Assembly (NCBI GenBank): GCA_026873275.1
Contig: JANTUC010000008.1
Span: forward strand, 744,001 to 808,000
Source: Pseudopithomyces maydicus
Lineage: Eukaryota; Ascomycota; Dothideomycetes; Pleosporales; Didymosphaeriaceae
Direction of reading: 5' to 3'
Length of the DNA stretch: 64,000 nucleotides
Below, one piece after another: positions 11,139 to 22,307 of this stretch. Within the stretch, counting starts at the first letter, position 1, and every line of letters begins with the position of its first letter. Both the position numbers and the translations under genes were made by a program. The notes beneath the pieces are model-generated. The model worked only from the letters and a program-made list of their open reading frames with translations, was not told the DNA's origin and did not search any database.

Positions 11139-13095
11139 TCAAACTCAATGGCTCGATATCTCCTGCAGCGCAGTTTGACCTCTCAGGATTCCAGGTAGTT
11201 CTGTCTTATCCGTAACCACAGACATACTTTGTATATACAGGTGCCGGTTCTAGTATATGGGCCATGGTTTCTTTCGATGTAAAGTTGCAGCTGTGAAGAT
11301 CAGTATTGTAACTGAGCATACCGAGAATCTCAGAGCTTCATGATTTGCTAGTGTTAACAGTCTTCCGGTACACCACAGGAATAATTGGCTTCCGGCCTCA
11401 TACTATATGGCTGGCTGTGAAACCTCAGAACCTGCTTGGAAGCTTATCTTTACCACATCATAAAACACGGAGGGCCAAATAGCGCAGAAATAATATTCCA
11501 AGCTACTTTAGTCAAGGCTGAGACATGATTTGGTGATTACCATGAGGAGACGCGCGATTATCATGGCCTATGCATCTTTCTGCACTAGGATAGGGGTTTA
11601 GCTTTTGACCATTGCATACAGATGCAGTCCTTGTTTGTTGGCAGAAGATAGGCAAACACGGCGCAAAGTTGGGCGAAATAGGTAGTCCGAGACACCTCAG
11701 GATTTACTCTAACAGCGATCCGGCTGTAGCCGTTGAGTCAAGGTCTATTTCTGTCGCACCCTTGATCGTTGAGCTCGCCTCGCTGCAAAAACAATCCTTC
11801 GTAGATCAGCTCCGTGGCTGGTGCATAAACACGTGAAAACAAGTGTCAAACTTATGTAGTGGCGTGAACGATGCACCACTGTCAAGTCGGTGCGAGCCCG
11901 AGTGCCACGTTTTTGCTGGAGCCTAGGCACCGTTGCACGTCGTACCATGCCGAGGCGCCTCTCGGCAGCATCTGAAGGTCAATAAAAGCTCTGCTGTTGA
12001 CGTCGACATGCGATCTGTTCGCTAAAGAATGAGGATCCGATGCCAAGCATCGGTGCTGTCTCTTCCGCAAGAGAGATTACCGCCTTTCACATGCGCCAGC
12101 TATTCCCTCTCTCTCAACAGTCCACATCGGTTGACGCAGCTCCACCTGAGTCGGCCCCTAAACTAACGCAGCAATCGGAGTGCAGTGCGTGATATCACCG
12201 TCGAAACACGTTTGTTAACGGACTGAGAGATAAGCCACTCGAGCGACCAATTGAAGACAGTGTTGCGTAGAGGAGAGACGAGAAGGCCTGCAAGAGCCCC
12301 TCATTTTCCGTCCCCATCTATCAGCACTCAAAGGCCAAACGAGCCGGCCCAGTCAAGTTGGTAGTCTTGCAAGTCTTCGATAGCATCTGAACACACGGCC
12401 ACCGAGGAGGGTCTAGAGGGCTCCTGGGGTGGAGCTGGTGGAGGTGCATTCATCCCACGAACCTGTGCCCAGACGCGGGAACGGCGTAAGCCTTGCAATC
12501 GGACGTGCTAGCGGCGAGTCAACGGAACCACCTGGACGTACGGCGGACGTAGGCGAGCGTGCAACTGCGTCTTCTTTGGTTCGAATGCTGTCTCCGCGCC
12601 TTGCCTTATCGTCACGTTTGTGGTCCAAGCTTTGTCACATGCAAGCCTGTAGGCACTGGAGGCTCCCAATTGGAATGCATTTTACGAGGCAATCAAGCAT
12701 TGCCTGTATAGATTTACGTGCCGGCTGCAGAAGACGTGGAAGCTGGTCAGACTGGCCAGCCCCGCTCCTCGCCGTTGCCCTCCTGCTTTCGCTTTTACCG
12801 TTGCTGTCCAGTATCCCGTTCCAAGGATCTTGGTGTCGTTATTACAAGTGAGCATGCCCCATTGTCGCTATCGATAAAACAAATGGAGGGACTGTCACAT
12901 GCTACTCACGCCGCGACTGACACATATAGCCCCTACACTCGCAGCCGCCGTTTTCAGCATCACGCCATAGCATTCGCCGTTACCACAAATATACCAGGTA
13001 TGTTGGGACCGAGCCTGCTACTTGCAGAGTGCAATCAAGTCCCTGATCCCCTCCGCTCGTACACGGTATTCACACTTTCGCAACAGTACAGCTCG
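11139..13095. other. Long intergenic region with no recognised gene
   Basis: Nearly 2 kb without a gene I can support. Open frames at about 12429-12851 and the upstream extension of the next reading frame (from 12718) show low-complexity, unconserved translation. The right part probably holds the promoter and leader of the CAP20-like gene, possibly with leader introns. Confidence 0.5.
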
Positions 13096-13805
13096 ATGCC
13101 TCACGCTGAGAAAGATACCGTCAACGGCGAGAAGCCGCAATCGAAAGTCTTGTCGGTGCGTACCATTCCTCTGCATCATGCCGTCAGCCACATTCCATCC
13201 CACATCCCGCGGCCTCCTCATGGCAGGTTACTGACCAAGACCTCGAAGCATCTCCAAACCTACCCCGTGGTGCACGACTCCCTTGAATTCTACAAATCAC
13301 ACCCCTACGGCGCAAAATCGCTCTCCCTTGTGCATAACACCTACAACTCCTTCGTCGCACCGCTTCATCCCTACCTCCAGACACCCTACTCCTACCTCTC
13401 TCCCTATCTTTCCCGCGCCGATGAGCTTGGTGATGCTTCCCTCTCCAAAGTCGACACCCGCTTCCCCATCGTCAAGGAGGACACATCGAAGCTCAAAGAG
13501 ACCGTGAGCCACTATGTCGGCCTGCCATTCCAGCTTGCGGGCAAGGGGCGGGAATACATCCTCGGCACGTGGCAGGACGAGTACAGCAAGACCAAGGGCA
13601 ATGACGGAAGTGTGGTGAAGAACGTGAGGGCGCTCATCAGTACCGAGCTGAAGATTGGAATGGATGGATATGCCTTCTTGGTCGAGTACTGGCAAAAGGG
13701 CCAAAAGAAGGCTAGCAACAAGGTTAACGAGGTTAGTACGCTCTGTCATGTCAAGTCAGTGATACCACGAGCGTGAGCTGACCATGGTTTCAGGTGAAGC
13801 AGTAG
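13096..13805 (+). CDS. CAP20/perilipin-like lipid-droplet protein
   Basis: Exons 13096-13155, 13249-13731 and 13794-13805 give 184 residues, the size of fungal CAP20 proteins. The family (perilipin-like; CAP20 in Colletotrichum, MPL1 in Metarhizium) coats lipid droplets and supports appressorium turgor in some pathogens. Recognisable blocks are YPVVHDSLEFYKSHPYGAKS, followed by a YxSPYLSRADELGD block and FPIVKEDT. The first intron (13156-13248, ending AAG after a CTGAC branch site) is 93 nt with no stop codon, so retaining it would insert 31 residues without breaking the frame. I prefer splicing because it joins SKVLS to HLQTYPVV, the family pattern. The last coding exon is only VKQ plus stop. 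Confidence 0.85.
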
Positions 13806-14362
13806 ATACGACTGCTGATGGTTCACTCTTCTTCAAATTGGTTAGTCTACTGCCAACGATGGTTACGACCTGTTGGGTCAATAATAGGGCCGGCTTGTAG
13901 CTTCTTCTTCTTGCAATGCTTAGATACCTTTTCTTTGGCCACTAGGTATATAGATGGTAGGAATTGACTGGACAACTGGATCTTCCAATATGCACCTCGC
14001 TGGAAAACGCAATACGTGAGTCACATACGATTGTCATTCTGTTCATGTACGGTAGCTGTTTCTGTGCGGATTCGTAGACCATGGCAAAAGTCGGCGGTTG
14101 AGTGAATTGTACGTTTTGTAGTATTCGTGACGTTGTCATATCCGTACTCCCTGCCGGCATTGGTATCACTTCCTCGCAATTCGCAAGCATCGCCAGTTCG
14201 ACCCAAAGCCTGGATTTTTGTGCTCTGATTATCGAAATACACGCTCGAGCGGCAGGCCTCCCTCAGGCCCCGCGCGCTCGGTCATCCCGTGACATACTCA
14301 TGCAGGATCATCTCGATTGCCAAACCATGCCCGTCGACGCCCAGCCGTGACCGAAAGAAAGT
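13806..14362. other. Convergent intergenic region
   Basis: Lies between the 3' ends of the CAP20-like gene and eL27. No gene, repeat or RNA recognised. Confidence 0.6.
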
Positions 14363-14987
14363 TTAGAACTGTAAGGGAGTGAAGAACCACCTGTTCTTGC
14401 CGGAGGTGTATCGCTCCTCGAAAGCCTTCTTGACCGACTTCTTTGCGTCCTCCCTCTGCGAAACCTCCTTGAATGTGTCGGCCGAGACAACACCCTTCAG
14501 GTTCTCAAGCTCGAGGGTGTACCGGGTGGGCATGATGTGGGTGTCTGCCGGAATTAGCAACCAGCGTCGGAAACCATTGTGCGCGGTCCGACGTACAGTT
14601 CACCTGCTTGATGAAGGGCTTGACCTTGCTCTTCTTGTCCTGCTTCTTCTTTGACATGCGGCGGGTGACCTTGGAGGGGTAGCGCTCGATGCCGGCGACG
14701 AGGGCGTGGGGGAAGGGGTGCGACTTGGTGCCGTTGTCGAGGGGCGAGATGATCACGCACTTCTTTCCGGCATAGCGGCCCCGGGTGATGATCTAGAAAA
14801 TCGTGAGTTGCTGTGGGCTGGCAATTCGAGAGGCATGCGACATACGACAACGCGTCCGACCTTGAGGCTGTAGACAGCAGTTAGCAATGTGTTCGAGACA
14901 AGCTGGATCCCCCAATGCGCAAGCAGAGCCCCAATCGCAGGCTCGCGGTTCCTCGACTGGCTGATTCGGGCACACTCACAACTTCAT
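14363..14987 (-). CDS. rpl27: 60S ribosomal protein eL27
   Basis: Cytosolic large-subunit protein with an N-terminal KOW motif. Reading the minus strand, exons are 14987-14980, 14867-14846, 14792-14597 and 14544-14363, giving 135 residues, the family length. The first coding exon is just 8 nt (ATGAAGTT); splicing gives MKFLKVGRVV followed by IITRGRYAGKKCVIISPLD. Later landmarks are YPSKVTRRMSKKKQDKK, VNYTHIMPTRYTLELE and the terminal KNRWFFTPLQF. All introns are GT..AG. The gene is head-to-head with SOF1, which processes rRNA. Confidence 0.95.
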
Positions 14988-15322
14988 CTTTGCTATCCTG
15001 CGGTTAGTGTGGATGGGCGGTCGTGGTCGTTGATGTTGGATGAGGTTCAAGGTTCGAAATGGGTCGGCTCTTGTGCGGTGGCTCGTGCGGCGGCCTCGCT
15101 AAAATTTATCGCCGGGCCCCGCTGGAAAGTCGCGCCAAGACTACTTTTCGAAAGTTGCGCTCGCCGCAGACGCGCGAAGAGGAACACCCATTTTCTGGCT
15201 CGCTCTCGACGTTCCGCCGTTTCCCTGTACCGAGACGACCTAGGCCTGGACGGCATACACGCTTTCGCAGTCCCCGCGGCCAGCCCAGTGCACGCCATCC
15301 ACAAGCAGCGCACCGCCTGAAA
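14988..15322. promoter_or_regulatory. Shared divergent promoter of eL27 and SOF1
   Basis: 335 bp separate the start codons of a ribosomal protein gene and a ribosome-biogenesis gene transcribed in opposite directions. The stretch is GC-rich and CG-dense at about 15060-15300. Co-regulation is inferred from the arrangement; no specific element was identified. Confidence 0.5.
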
Positions 15323-16777
15323 ATGAAGATCAAAGCCCTCTCAAGACCTGCTTCGTCGGCGCAGGCGCCCGGCTCCAACGTCAACAAGCTCACAAGGAAC
15401 CTCGACCCGACCCAGCACCCCTTCGAGCGCGCACGTGAGTACACGCGTGCTCTGAATGCGACAAAGCTCGAGCGCATGTTTGCGCAGCCCTTCCTCGGCG
15501 ACTTCGAGCCTGGACATGTATGCACCGCCCCGAGACGAGACAGTGTACACGCGTGGGCCATGCTGATTTCTCTCCCTTGCATCTAGGTCGACGGTGTTTA
15601 CAGCTTTGCCAAGGATCCCGCCAGTCTCGAACACTTTGCGTCCGGCAGTGGCGATGGCATTGTCAAAGTGTGGGACATGACAACGCGAGAGGAAAAGTGG
15701 CAGGCGCAAGCTCACGAGAACATGGTCAAAGGCATGACCTGGACCCGGGATCGGAAGCTGCTCACTTGCGGAAGTGACCAGAAAATCCAGCTGTTCGAGC
15801 CCTACTCGACACCTTCCAGGAGCCCGCCTAAAGCGACATGGCATGGTGGTGCTTTTTCGTCCATCGCACACCATCGAAACCTGCCTTCCTTTGCCGCTGC
15901 CAGTGATAGGATATCCATCTACGACATGTCCAGAACTTCCGGTGCTCCAGTGCAGACATTACAATGGCCTAGTGCGATCGATACGATTAACACCCTTGCT
16001 TGGAACCAAGTTGAGACGTCCATCGTCGCCTCTTCAGCAACAGACAGAGCTCTTATCCTGTACGACCTGCGGACCAATTCGCCATTGCACAGAACTGTTC
16101 TGCACCTTGCCAGCAATTCCATAGCGTGGAATCCCATGGAGGCCTTCAATTTCGCTGTGGCGAATGAAGACCACAATGTCTATGCGTAAGTTGATACATG
16201 TTCTTTACAGCTCCATTGCTGACAATACGTGAAGATTCGACATGCGGAACATGAAGCGAGCTCTCAACGTATACAAAGGTCACGTAGCAGCCGTCATGAG
16301 TGTAGAGTACAGTCCAACAGGTGAGGAGTTGGTGTCAGGATCCTACGACCGCTCCGTGCGTCTATGGGACCGCCAAAAGGTCATTCCCGAGACATCTACC
16401 ACACGAAGCGGATGCAGAGGGTTTTCTCTGTAGCGTGGAGCGCCGACAACAATTACGTGCTCAGCGGCAGTGACGATGGCAATGTCCGCCTGTGGAGAGC
16501 AAAGGCATCCGCCCGGCAGGGCGTGAAGTCAGCCGCACTTAGGCAGAAACTGCAGTACGACGATGCCCTGAAGGAGAGATATCAGCACATGCCCGAGATC
16601 AAGCGGATTGCTAGGCATAGGCATGTTCCAAAGGTGGTGAAGAAGGCTGGGGAAATCAAGAAGGAAGAACTAGCCTCTGTTAAGAGAAAGGAAGAGAACG
16701 AGCGGAGACACAGCAAGAAGGGACAGGTCAGACGGCAAGCCGAACGTGAAAAGATGATTCTGGCCCGGGAACAATAA
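15323..16777 (+). CDS. SOF1: SOF1/DCAF13-like WD40 protein for 18S rRNA processing (1-nt frameshift)
   Basis: Nucleolar WD40 protein of the small-subunit processome, associated with U3 snoRNA; essential in yeast. Exons 15323-15517, 15587-16185 and 16235-16777. The N-terminus (MKIKALSRP...DPTQHPFERAREY) and C-terminal SOF1 domain (YQHMPEIKRIARHRHVPKVV, then a Lys/Arg/Glu tail) are diagnostic. WD repeats include FASGSGDGIVKVWD, LTCGSDQKIQLF, LVSGSYDRSVRLWD and VLSGSDDGNVRLW. Between LWDRQK and GHSRDIYHTKRMQRVF the frame slips: at 16374-16379 (AAAAGG) one base is missing. With it the total would be 1,338 nt, or 445 residues, exactly the family length. No intron can explain the shift. A base-calling error is likelier than a broken essential gene. 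Confidence 0.92.
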
Positions 16778-17162
16778 GCACAATAGCCACTAGCATTGTT
16801 GTTTGCATAGCGATGGCGTTATTTAGGTCTGGGTTATTGGGTGGACGGAAAAGCATGTATATGTACATTCAAGTGAAATATCCGCACTTCAGATTATGTT
16901 ATACCTGGTGGCACCTTTTGTTACTACAATACACTAGACCATGAATGATGCATCTGAATCGTACTCCTGGGAATGCAGCTCGGCTAAACCGTGTCCAGTA
17001 TGGCGTATCTAACGTCATAACGCTTGATTTCAAAGCTACCCACTGGTGTCGGTCGAAGGGCGCAACCATCACGAGAATAACGAAACCATCCCAGCACCAG
17101 CACCTTGGTAGTGTACGTTCGAAAAGTCAGCCCATTCGCTTCGTCTAGTTCGCCCATACGCA
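16778..17162. other. Intergenic region
   Basis: 3' region of SOF1 and upstream region of the hydrolase gene. Nothing further recognised. Confidence 0.6.
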
Positions 17163-18379
17163 ATGTCAGCATCCGCAATTTCGATTCAAGATGCCAAGTT
17201 CAAGAGCTTGGGTCTCCAAAAGATGACGGTAAACAAAGAGCAAGTTGTCACGTATAGTCGCACACTAGGTGCAGCATCCGAACAAAACCCTATACTGGTG
17301 TTACTTCACGGCTACCCGCAATCGTCGTTTATGGAGGGCACCCCCACTCATCAGGCGAACGATATGTACTAACACGAGAATCAGGTGGAGGCATCTGGTT
17401 CCCCTCCTCCCGGGTGAATCCCCAGTTTTCATCGCCGACCTCCCAGGCTACGGCTCCAGTGCTCCAATCGAGGATAATTCGAAGATATCAGTCGGTCGCA
17501 CTGTTTTGGCAGCATTACTTACTGAATACAAACGCACGAGCAGCAAGCCCCTGGACAAGGTCCCTATCGTCCTTGTTGGTCATGATCGAGGAGCGAGGAT
17601 AGCCCATCATGTTACTGCTCTGGGAGTGAATGGCGTGGATATTCGTGGCTTGTGTCTGATCGACATCGTGCGTCCAAGCCTACCACTCCACGGCACATAC
17701 GCCATGAGCTATCCCAGTATTGACAGACACAGGTCCCCACGACCGTTCAGTGGGAAGCTACGTCCCGTAACCCCTCTGAAGTTGTCGGGTACTTCCACTG
17801 GCCATTCCTTGCCAATGTCTCGCTCGCTACCCGCATGATCAACGCCTTTGGCCCTGGAAGCTGGTGTGAGGAAATGAGCCTTCGATGGGCTGGCAAAAAC
17901 CCTAACGGCCTTTCTGTTTTCAAGGCCGATGACTCCATCAATGTGTATAAGCAATTCTTCGAACAGCCGCATACACTTGATTCGAGCAATAAGGACTATG
18001 AAGCTGGTTCGTCCTACTCGCCTACGGTAACAAATGAATAGAGCTGACTATATTCTACTACGTCCAGGAGCGACAGTAGATGTAAACACTGAAAGAGAAT
18101 GGCGAGAGAAAGGGAAAAAGTTGGAGGTTGAGACGCTATTGATATATAGTGAAAGCTACATTGGGAGCAGGTACGATGTTCCTGGGGAGTGGAAAAGCTG
18201 GGTACAGGAAAGCAAGTTGAAATCGCAAGCATTGGGAAATGACATTGGTCATTTTGGTGCAGAAGAAGGTGAGAAAAGTCTTATTGATGTCCAGATCCCT
18301 TGTCGATGTCTGCTAATATGGCCAAACAGCACCTCAAGAAACTGCAGAGGCAATCAAGGCATGGTTGAAGGCATTCTGA
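17163..18379 (+). CDS. Alpha/beta hydrolase, epoxide hydrolase or haloacetate dehalogenase type (defective first donor)
   Basis: Exons 17163-17332, 17385-17667, 17733-18006, 18068-18268 and 18330-18379 give 325 residues in one frame. The oxyanion region HGYPQSS, the nucleophile elbow VGHDRGAR (Asp nucleophile) and the terminal histidine in DIGHFGAEE define the Asp-nucleophile branch that opens epoxides or removes halides. The cap-domain block WPFLANVSLATRMINAFGPG is typical of this group. Oddity: intron 1 has a good TACTAAC branch and CAG acceptor, but its first bases are GG (17333-17334) instead of GT. One missing T would restore GTGAGG. If genuine, read-through meets a stop within the intron at 17370-17372 and yields about 69 residues. 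The exact substrate is unknown. Confidence 0.82.
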
Positions 18380-18507
18380 TCAACAGCTGACCAATCATGG
18401 ATTATTTGAATGCAGGCTAAATGGGAATTATGATTGACAATATTAGATCCTTGACGTGAAACAACAAAATTTACTTTCAACCTCCAACCATATGTCGTCC
18501 CATCATT

Positions 18508-18822
18508 TTAATCCTTCTTGCAATCGAATCCGCAGCTTGTCGCCGAAGGTTTGCTCTCAGAACATCCACACGACCCGACTGGTCTACCGGCACATCCTAC
18601 AAGACAGCACCTATAGAGTCCGGATTTACAGGGTGGACACCCGTCGTAGTTTTGGCAGGTACCACGCTCAAATACTAAAAGAACTTGGTCAGTGGATTGT
18701 AAAAGATATGGTGTGAAGTTCTTACGGGATGCAGCGTTCGCGTAGTCTGTCAATTGTGTCGCAAGGGCTGGATGGAGAAACGCACTTAACGCGAGGGTTA
18801 AGGTGACACCAAAGAAGCGCAT
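18508..18822 (-). CDS. Small secreted cysteine-rich protein (effector-like)
   Basis: Two exons on the minus strand, 18822-18726 and 18674-18508, give 87 residues. The N-terminus MRFFGVTLTLALSAFLHPALA is a classical signal peptide with a likely cleavage after ALA. The mature part of about 66 residues contains ten cysteines packed in the last 46, with C-C and CxC pairs (RCCLVGC, GSCGCSES), suggesting five disulfides. I recognise no named family. Size, secretion signal and cysteine density match fungal effectors or antimicrobial-like peptides, but function is not shown. An open frame extends further upstream, but the ATG at 18822 is chosen because it starts the signal peptide. Confidence 0.75.
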   Translation of the reverse strand: MRFFGVTLTLALSAFLHPALATQLTDYANAASRKNFTPYLLQSTDQVLLVFERGTCQNYDGCPPCKSGLYRCCLVGCAGRPVGSCGCSESKPSATSCGFDCKKD

Positions 18823-20192
18823 ATTGAGAGCCAATTTGTGAAATTGAAAGGGGTTTGTATTGAAGGGTCGAAACTGATCGGCAGGTGTTGATGGTGAACT
18901 ATATCGTCGCATTCGTTCATGGTATTTATATTATCAGGTGGTGTTGTTAAACAGTTGTAGTCCTATGTTACTGTGATGTTGTAGCCAGCGGTGAAGAGCT
19001 GATGCTCAGCTTGTGCTCGTAGCTGAAGATGTACTCAGGTCTCAGCGATAACCATTTCGGGTAATATAGACCAGCTCATATGTCTAACATGCTACCTGAA
19101 GGGGTAACAATGCGTTCAAAACCAAGAACTGCAAATTGTAAAGAAAATAGAGGGTTGCTACGCGCAAAGCTTGAGTACCAAATAATACACCCTGGAACAT
19201 AATCCTTCAGCATCAAAGTGACATTCAACATTTGAATTACTGGTTTTTTGTTACACCTGGATGTACCGCGCACAGGTATGTGCACTTGTGAGCATAGCGT
19301 TACATAGCCGTGATGTTGATGCACATTGATTATCTCGGTGCTTGATGGTACATACGTGGGTACATAACCAACAACAAAACAGTCACGACACGAGTGCCAC
19401 AATATCTCCAAAACGACGGAGTGTGTTGCACTGAGGGGGAATTTTCAATTAGAGGTCACTGCGAAAGAAGCTATTGACGTTTACATTACCTGGCACGATC
19501 GGCACATTGGTGCAGATCCGTACATTCACGCACCTTGCCCATTCCAGTTAGAGGAGCTGCGCACATCACCTCAATCTCCCACCAAACCAGGTCTTCCCTG
19601 GCTACTAAAGGCGTCCTGATTCTTCTCGACATACATGATCTCAAATTTGGGTGACATTCCCATCGAATGTCGGTATTTCCGTATGTCACGGCAATAGGGA
19701 AAGTGCAATGCATGTCTATGAAGTCGCTGCCTCTCAATCCTAGGTACAAACGTGACCCACATCGCCTAACCGGAGCGCAATGTCACCCGGCCGTCAATCG
19801 AAATGCTATTTTGCTTTACTCCGACTGGAGATGGGTGCGGGCAAGGCCAGGTGAATTCATACTGGGACGTATTGATTGGACGAGGTGCTGCAACAGGCCG
19901 TACAATGTCACGGCATTCGAGGCTTGAAACCCTCGTGTCTTCCGAAGCCCCCCACATTTGCACTCTGCCAGTCCTAGTGAATCGGTATTGGCGATGAACT
20001 AATACGACTTTGAGCGAGCTGGTAGGGGCGACCTCCGCGGGTGGCGGACTTCGTGTAGGTTTCAAGTTTCCGACCCTAGCCGTGGCCCCATCTACAAGCC
20101 AAATTTACCCTTACCGCGTAGTCGCTTGCCCCAATCGAGACCAGTGTTTCACGCATCATTCGACATGATTCTTTGTGTGTTTACTTCTGTGC
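18823..20192. other. Intergenic region with no recognised gene
   Basis: About 1.4 kb. Short open frames only, with no domain or secretion signal. Contains the divergent upstream regions of the cysteine-rich protein (minus) and the GH71 gene (plus). Confidence 0.55.
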
Positions 20193-20198
20193 TATAAG
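20193..20198 (+). promoter_or_regulatory. TATA-like element before GH71 gene
   Basis: TATAAG lies 123 bp before the start codon, followed by a C/T-rich leader. Motif match only. Confidence 0.3.
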
Positions 20199-20320
20199 AT
20201 ACATCTAGCACTCCATGCCATCTGTATAGACACAATTTCATCGTCGCTTTCGGCTTACTTCTCAGATCCATTCACGGGTCATTCATTCATTTGTTCTGCT
20301 TCACAGTCACTCATTTCATT

Positions 20321-21819
20321 ATGCGTTTTCTTACAGGCTGGTCCGTTGTCGCTCTCGCAGCGTTGGCTTCATGTGCGCCGAGCGCTCCTCTTACCCGGCG
20401 CGACTGCGCAAGCAAGTCGATGTGAGGAGATTCGAGCATTTCAACTGGTAAATGATGCTAACGCCTTTAGCTTTGCTCACTACATGATCGGAGAGATCTT
20501 TGATGAGCATACGAAGAAGGACATTGAGGATGCCCAGGACTTGGGTCTTGATGCATTCGCGCTCAATATTAGTACTGAACCCAAAACGGTCGAAATTCGC
20601 TGTGATTCCTGATTCCTAGCGTAGATTCTCTCGAAGGCTGGGCAACCAAAACCGTCGATTTCCTTTTCGACAATGCGGATGCCCTCGGCTTCAAACTTTT
20701 CTTCTCCTTCGACTTTGGAGACAACAACTTTGGCGACACCAACGAAGTCACCGAATACCTGAAGAAGTACTTAGGCAGAGACTCATACTACCAGCACAAC
20801 GGCAAACAGCTTGTGACTACCTTTGGCGGAGAGCAATTCCCGGACAGCAAGATCGCGCAATTCAAGAGTGATGTAGGTGGCAACATCCTCTTCGTGCCTG
20901 GTATGTTCAGAAACGCGCCCGACGCCAATATATTCAACTCCTACCCCTCCTACGATGGAGTTTTCGGATGGAATGCATGGCCTGCATCGAACGCCGGACT
21001 TGTCGAGACGAACGCTAAAACAACCGACGACGAAGTATGGATGAATGCTGTATCCAACTCTCAGGGTAAGATCCGCATCGCCGGTCTCTCCCCGCTGCTG
21101 TTCAAGCACTACGCCGGCCAAAACTGGTACCGTCGCGGTGAACAGAACCTCGAGCTCCGCATGCCCGAGCTACTCAAGGACCAACCCGACATGATTGAGA
21201 TTCAGACGTGGAACGATGCGCCAGAAAGCCACTACATCGGCAACATCTGGGATGAGCCCAACACCGACAACGTGGAGGCGCAGGGTTGGTACAAAGACTT
21301 CGACCACAAGGGGTACCAGCAGGTACTCAAAGCTTTCACCAAGGCGTGGCACAACTGCGAGACGACAACAGACAACATGGTGCCGACCAACGGACAGCCC
21401 GTCCAAGGAGCATTCTGGCACCACACCCTTACCGTAGATGGTGACTGCAGCGCTGACCCCAAGGGCAAGCCCAACCCTCTGCCTGCCGAAGACTCTGTCA
21501 GCGGTGTCGTGCTCGTGGCAAAGGGTAAGACTGGGCTCGTGGCCGTCGTCAACAATGGGGACAAGGAGTTGGGTAAGGTGACGCTCAGCGAGGGGTACAA
21601 TAAGTTCAAGTTCGACAAGCTGGGTGCTGGAAAGGTCCAGCTTGAAGTTTGTAAGTGCACGACGAATCCTTTGCATCTTGATGGAACGAGGTGACTAATT
21701 GCTCTGTGCACGCAGGGGACGGCAGCACCATGGTCGGCGGTGGCTACAGCAACCAGGAGGTCAAGACATCCTCTTCGATTTGCAACTACAACATGCAGGT
21801 CGTTGGATTCCCGGGATAG
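20321..21819 (+). CDS. Secreted GH71 alpha-1,3-glucanase (mutanase)
   Basis: Exons 20321-20421, 20471-20571, 20625-21650 and 21716-21819 give 443 residues. Residues 1-18 are a signal peptide (MRFLTGWSVVALAALASC) followed by a short propeptide ending LTRR. The GH71 N-terminal block appears only after splicing: IFAHYMIGEIFDEHTKKD, then GLDAFALNINSLEGWATKTV, then LFFSFDFGDN. Later landmarks are LVTTFGGEQ, FGWNAWP and IQTWNDAPESHYIG. The enzyme would cut alpha-1,3-glucan in fungal cell walls, during remodelling or mycoparasitism. After the catalytic domain there is a beta-rich segment ending in SSSICNYNMQVVGFPG; no CBM24-type carbohydrate-binding module is evident. What first looks like frameshifts here is resolved by two canonical introns of 49 and 53 nt. 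Confidence 0.9.
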
Positions 21820-22307
21820 GCTTGCGTGGGAGAAGCTAACATGGCGAATGTGTTTTACTATTCTGATTGGGCTGTGCCACATATGCTACCACTATATAGC
21901 CAATAATTTCCCTTCTTCTTTGTACATGGCCAAATTCGAACACGAATTATATCCTCCATCGGTCTACGATGAACCTTCTGCTCGTTCAGATGATTCACCA
22001 CCGTCTTGAAACCATGAGCGTGCAAGAGAATAAAAGTTCGTCATCATATACGTAACTTCATGACTGCATAAAGCCATGTCTCCCCGCTGTCCCCGACTAT
22101 GTACATACAGCTACTCACCCTTCAGTTCATGTACCGACCTCCTGCTTTCCAATATAATACAGTCGGCGCCCCAGACGCCATATCGCTAATATCCAAAGAA
22201 TCCAAGTAATCCGAAGACAGTAGGAATTGCGTTGGTATCATGAGCAAAACAAAAACAAGAGCAAAACGTGTCCAAAACGTCTCCTTCACCAGCTGGTTTT
22301 CCAACAA
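21820..22307. other. Convergent intergenic region
   Basis: Separates the 3' ends of the GH71 gene and the NIPA-type gene. No other feature recognised. Confidence 0.6.

Noticed and set aside
12718..13095. Upstream extension of the CAP20-like reading frame
   Set aside because: Translation is unlike any CAP20 protein; the family start motif begins at 13096.
20400..20630. Apparent frameshifts in the GH71 gene
   Set aside because: Two canonical introns (20422-20470 and 20572-20624) with proper branch sites restore the conserved GH71 sequence in one frame.
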